Source of the DNA: Nitrospirota bacterium
Lineage (GTDB): Bacteria > Nitrospirota > Nitrospiria > Nitrospirales > UBA8639
Length of the DNA stretch: 7,922 nt
Assembly (NCBI GenBank): GCA_029881175.1
Contig: JAOUNC010000121.1
Location: 1-7,922 of the forward strand
Direction of reading: 5' to 3'
Below, one piece after another: positions 5,075 to 7,922 of this stretch. The notes beneath the pieces were generated by a model. It ran no database searches and was not told where the DNA came from. It was given only the letters and a program-made list of their open reading frames with translations. The translations under genes were made by a program, and so were the position numbers. Each line of letters starts with the position of its first letter. Position 1 is the stretch's first letter.

Positions 5075-6400
5075 ATGAAACTAGAAATGACAGAATTGGG
5101 GCCCGTGAAGCGGGCTTTGAAAATCGAAGTTCCTGAAGAGGCCGTGAATAGTGCGTTTCAAAAGGTGTATGCCGAGCTGAAGCGGCAAGTGCGCATTCCT
5201 GGATTTCGTCCCGGGAAAGCGCCACTCGAATTATTACAAAAGCGTTACGCGCCCATGGTCGGGCAGGATGTGGTTCAGCGATTGGTACCGGATTATTATC
5301 AACGGGCGGTTAAAGAATCGGGCGTTGTTCCGGTGCTGGTCGACATTCCGCCATTGGAACGTATGAAAGTCGAGCCCAATGCTGCTTTTACCTTTACGGC
5401 CACGGTGGAGATAAAGCCTTCTATTCAATTGGGGGATTATCGACCACCAAATCCTCTGTCATTAAAAAAAGATGATCGCTCCGTGGCGGATGACCAAATC
5501 GAAAAGGCCCTGCAAACGTTGCGCGAACAACAGGCCCAGGTTGATGCCGCTTCGGAAGGGACGGCCCTTCAGGACGGTCTTTATGCGGTGCTCACGGTTG
5601 AAGGCTTTGTGGATAACCAACCGGTGGAAGGGGCTCAGAAAAAAGGGCATCTTCATCAAGTTGGCTCTAAAACGCCCATCCTTGGGGTCGAGTTGGATGA
5701 TCAGTTGTTGGGCAAAACAGCGGGGGAGACCTTCGACGTGCCTCAGCTATATCCAGCGAGTCACCCTGACATGAATTTAGCCGGAAAAACGATGGTCTTG
5801 AAAGTGACCATTGATGCGGTCAAAGAAAAGAAGTTGCCTGATCTGGATGATGAATTTGCGAAGGACTGTGGTGAATTTGATTCGCTGGAACATTTGAAAA
5901 CCACCATCAGGACGCAACTTGAAAACATTTTGAAGCAGGATCTTGAGGAAGGGTATAAAGATCAGGTGATTGAGCGCTTATTGCAAATGCACCACTTTGA
6001 TATTCCAGAAGTGCTGATCGAACGGGAATTGCAGACCCTGGTTCGTCAAAAACTCATGAAAGAACAGCGCCATTCTCACCGGGAAGATGATTTAAATGAG
6101 CCGATTCGCTTGCAGGAGGAAGCCAAGCGGCTTCAGCAGGAGCTCCAACCCGAAGCGAAACGGCGCGTGAAGCTCAGCTTAATCCTTGATGCCATTTCCC
6201 AAAAAGAGGGGATTCAGGTTTCTGAAGAGGAAGTCGATTCCGAAGTGCAAAAACTGGCCGAAACCTTGAAGCTGCCTGTGGCGGAAATTCGGCGCATGGT
6301 TGAAGCCGGTGGACCGGGGGCTCAAGAGGAATTCCGTGAACGGATGAAAGCTGAAAAGGCGTTGCAGTTTGTGTATCAAAATGCAGTGATTCAAGGGTAA
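5075..6400 (+). CDS. tig: Trigger factor, ribosome-bound chaperone
   Basis: Trigger factor (441 residues) sits at the ribosome exit tunnel and shields new chains as they emerge. The N-terminal ribosome-binding domain carries the signature GFRPGKAP (43-50) in its loop. An FKBP-like PPIase domain spans about 160-250 and is followed by the typical [19 protein letters not shown] (253-271). The helical C-terminal chaperone arms fill the rest. Length fits the family (about 430-450). The start ATG at 5075 is chosen because the family begins with a short strand like [13 protein letters not shown]; an earlier in-frame ATG at 4982 lies inside tRNA-Leu. An AAGGA lies 11 bases upstream, a slightly long spacing. 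In the PPIase domain the usual IPGFE is ILGVE, and the region of the conserved tyrosine reads YPASHPD, so prolyl isomerase activity is probably lost or weak. It heads the tig-clpP-clpX module. Confidence 0.97.
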   Translation: MKLEMTELGPVKRALKIEVPEEAVNSAFQKVYAELKRQVRIPGFRPGKAPLELLQKRYAPMVGQDVVQRLVPDYYQRAVKESGVVPVLVDIPPLERMKVEPNAAFTFTATVEIKPSIQLGDYRPPNPLSLKKDDRSVADDQIEKALQTLREQQAQVDAASEGTALQDGLYAVLTVEGFVDNQPVEGAQKKGHLHQVGSKTPILGVELDDQLLGKTAGETFDVPQLYPASHPDMNLAGKTMVLKVTIDAVKEKKLPDLDDEFAKDCGEFDSLEHLKTTIRTQLENILKQDLEEGYKDQVIERLLQMHHFDIPEVLIERELQTLVRQKLMKEQRHSHREDDLNEPIRLQEEAKRLQQELQPEAKRRVKLSLILDAISQKEGIQVSEEEVDSEVQKLAETLKLPVAEIRRMVEAGGPGAQEEFRERMKAEKALQFVYQNAVIQG

Positions 6401-6412
6401 AAGGCCGTCTTC

Positions 6413-6427
6413 GTGCCCTCTGGGCAC
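6413..6427 (+). other. Small perfect hairpin between tig and clpP
   Basis: GTGCCC and GGGCAC form a 6-bp GC-rich stem around the loop TCT, 13 bases after the tig stop. No T-run follows, so it is not a normal intrinsic terminator. It may slow polymerase, protect or separate the tig and clpP parts of the message, or mean nothing. Confidence 0.4.
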
Positions 6428-6480
6428 AGTTCGTTAATGCGATAACCGATATCTATATTACAACTAGGAGGTCTCCAGGA

Positions 6481-7116
6481 ATGCTCATTCCGATGGTCAT
6501 TGAACAAACGAATCGTGGTGAACGGTCATATGATATTTATTCTCGTCTCCTAAAAGATCGAATTATCTTTATCGGGGCTCCAATTGACGATATGTTTGCC
6601 AATGTGGTCATTGCGCAACTCTTGTTTTTAGAAGCCGAAGACCCGGAAAAGGATATTCATCTCTACGTCAATTCTCCTGGCGGGAGTGTGACGGCGGGAT
6701 TAGGGATTTATGACACCATGCAATATGTCAGATCTCCCATTAATACGATTTGTTTGGGACAAGCAGCGAGTATGGGTGCATTGTTACTAACGGCAGGGAC
6801 CACAGGAAAACGGTTTGCCCTTCCCAATGCACGGGTTATGATTCATCAGCCTTTGGGTGGCTTTCAGGGACAGGCTACCGAAATCGATATTCATGCCAGA
6901 GAAATCCTGAAGATTCGTGAGCGGTTGAATGAGATAATGGCACATCACACCGGTCAGCCGTTAGATAAAATTGCGAACGATACCGAACGAGATTATTTTT
7001 TGTCTGGCGAGGAAGCCAAAACGTATGGCTTAATCGATGAAGTCATTGTTCGCAGTACGGCCAAGAGTCACAAAGACGAGACCAGGTCCGGAGCTAAAGG
7101 TAAAGACAAGGAGTAA
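6481..7116 (+). CDS. clpP: ATP-dependent Clp protease proteolytic subunit ClpP
   Basis: ClpP (211 residues) is the serine peptidase that forms a barrel of two seven-membered rings; with ClpX it degrades ssrA-tagged, regulatory and damaged proteins in the cytoplasm. The catalytic triad is visible: Ser97 in GQAASMGA, His122 in MIHQP and Asp171 in ERDYF. The oxyanion loop NSPGGSV (64-70), the N-terminal segment [19 protein letters not shown] and the handle-region residues [14 protein letters not shown] are typical. The polar lysine-rich tail after about 190 ([20 protein letters not shown]) is somewhat longer than in E. coli. AGGAGGT lies 8 bases before the ATG, fixing the start. It is followed 20 bp later by clpX. 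Confidence 0.98.
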   Translation: MLIPMVIEQTNRGERSYDIYSRLLKDRIIFIGAPIDDMFANVVIAQLLFLEAEDPEKDIHLYVNSPGGSVTAGLGIYDTMQYVRSPINTICLGQAASMGALLLTAGTTGKRFALPNARVMIHQPLGGFQGQATEIDIHAREILKIRERLNEIMAHHTGQPLDKIANDTERDYFLSGEEAKTYGLIDEVIVRSTAKSHKDETRSGAKGKDKE

Positions 7117-7136
7117 GCTGAAGGAGGGTTCTTATT

Positions 7137-7922
7137 ATGGCGAGACAAGCCAAGTCTGATGCCAATCTTCGTTGCTCTTTCTGTGGGAAGAGCCGCGATC
7201 AGGTTCGAAAACTCATTGCGGGGCCGACCGTATACATCTGCGATGAATGCGTCGGTCTGTGCAATGAGATTATTTCAGAAGACTGGCAGGAATCGCGTCA
7301 AGAAATTTCCACCAAGCTCTGTAAGCCGCTGGATATTCATCATCATTTGAATCAGTACATTATCGGACAAGATCGGGCCAAACGGATTCTTTCCGTGGCT
7401 GTGTACAATCATTATAAGCGGATTGCGGCAAATGAAGCTGGAGATGTGGAGCTTCAAAAGGGGAATATCCTTATTCTAGGTCCGACAGGAACAGGGAAGA
7501 CCTTATTTGCTCAAACGTTGGCGAATTACCTGGATGTGCCCTTTACAATTGCTGATGCGACCACGCTGACCGAGGCCGGGTATGTTGGGGAAGATGTTGA
7601 GAATATCATCTTAAAGCTCTTGCAGGCTGCCGATTTTGACGTCGAGCGAGCCGAACGGGGCATTGTGTATATTGATGAAATCGATAAAATTACCCGTAAG
7701 GCCGATGGTCCGTCGATTACTCGCGATGTGTCCGGAGAAGGGGTTCAACAGGCCCTTTTGAAATTGATCGAAGGCACGGTCGCTAATGTGCCTCCTCAAG
7801 GAGGACGGAAGCACCCTCACCAGGAGTTCATTCAGGTCAATACGACGAATGTGTTGTTTATTTGTGGGGGCGCCTTTGTTGGGCTTGATGCGATTATTGA
7901 GCGGCGGTTGAACCAAAAGCGC
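7137..7922 (+). CDS. clpX: ATP-dependent unfoldase ClpX, N-terminal 262 codons (cut by the window end)
   Basis: ClpX is the AAA+ ring that recognises, unfolds and threads substrates into ClpP. The first 262 codons are present, in frame and open to the last base; the family is about 420 residues, so roughly the last 40% lies outside. Visible: the N-terminal zinc domain with C13, C16, C35 and C38; Walker A GPTGTGKT (115-122); the pore-1 loop GYVG (148-151); Walker B IVYIDEID (176-183); [19 protein letters not shown]; and the RKH substrate loop in [10 protein letters not shown]. These separate it from other Clp/Hsp100 proteins. The ATG at 7137 has a strong AAGGAGGG 8 bases upstream, and the gap to clpP is 20 bp, so clpP and clpX are surely co-transcribed. 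The IGF-type ClpP-binding loop falls beyond or near the window end and I do not claim to see it. Confidence 0.97.
   Translation, partial: MARQAKSDANLRCSFCGKSRDQVRKLIAGPTVYICDECVGLCNEIISEDWQESRQEISTKLCKPLDIHHHLNQYIIGQDRAKRILSVAVYNHYKRIAANEAGDVELQKGNILILGPTGTGKTLFAQTLANYLDVPFTIADATTLTEAGYVGEDVENIILKLLQAADFDVERAERGIVYIDEIDKITRKADGPSITRDVSGEGVQQALLKLIEGTVANVPPQGGRKHPHQEFIQVNTTNVLFICGGAFVGLDAIIERRLNQKR

Noticed and set aside
6431..6459. Possible clpP promoter with TATATT at 6454-6459
   Set aside because: The start point would fall on the clpP Shine-Dalgarno and the -35 (TCGTTA) is poor.
7611..7916. 101-residue minus-strand frame near the window end
   Set aside because: It is antisense to clpX, whose zinc domain, Walker motifs and pore loop are clear on the plus strand.

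Overview
This is an ordinary bacterial housekeeping region. Two deeply conserved gene clusters point away from each other, separated by RNA genes and two unrecognised genes. Base composition near 50% GC, a 4.5S-type (small) SRP RNA, CCA-encoding tRNAs and the overall look of DnaX, ClpP and ClpX suggest a Gram-negative-type bacterium. My best guess is Nitrospirota (a Nitrospira-like, perhaps marine, lineage). That guess comes from the general feel of the proteins, not from a search.

Left part (minus strand, read from 3403 down to 1): tRNA-Ser(GGA), the SRP RNA, dnaX (clamp loader tau), ybaB/ebfC (nucleoid-associated protein) and recR (recombinational repair). dnaX and ybaB overlap by one base (TAATG) and ybaB and recR are 21 bp apart, so the three look like one operon. 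The order tRNA-Ser / SRP RNA / dnaX / ybaB / recR matches the known Bacillus subtilis order (scr-dnaX-yaaK-recR) and is an old arrangement. Downstream of recR, bases 1-193 hold two short overlapping open frames that I cannot name; the second runs off the window edge.

Middle part (3092-4938): two imperfect inverted repeats built from units like AGTGAGGAGTAAAG lie on either side of the SRP RNA/tRNA-Ser pair. They share an identical 18-bp stretch in opposite orientation. Next come a multi-pass membrane protein and an 81-residue soluble protein, both minus strand and both unrecognised. A 234-bp divergent intergenic region then precedes a tRNA gene.

Right part (plus strand, 4939-7922): tRNA-Leu(UAG), tig (trigger factor), clpP and the first 262 codons of clpX, which is cut by the window end. 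This is the classic tig-clpP-clpX module: a ribosome-bound chaperone followed by the peptidase and unfoldase that form the ClpXP protease. Strong ribosome binding sites precede clpP and clpX.

I see no phage, CRISPR, insertion sequence or defence system. The points most worth a second look are the A10 run near the end of dnaX, the paired inverted repeats around the small-RNA genes, the unknown membrane protein/small protein pair, the loss of active-site residues in the trigger factor PPIase domain, and the unassigned frames after recR.
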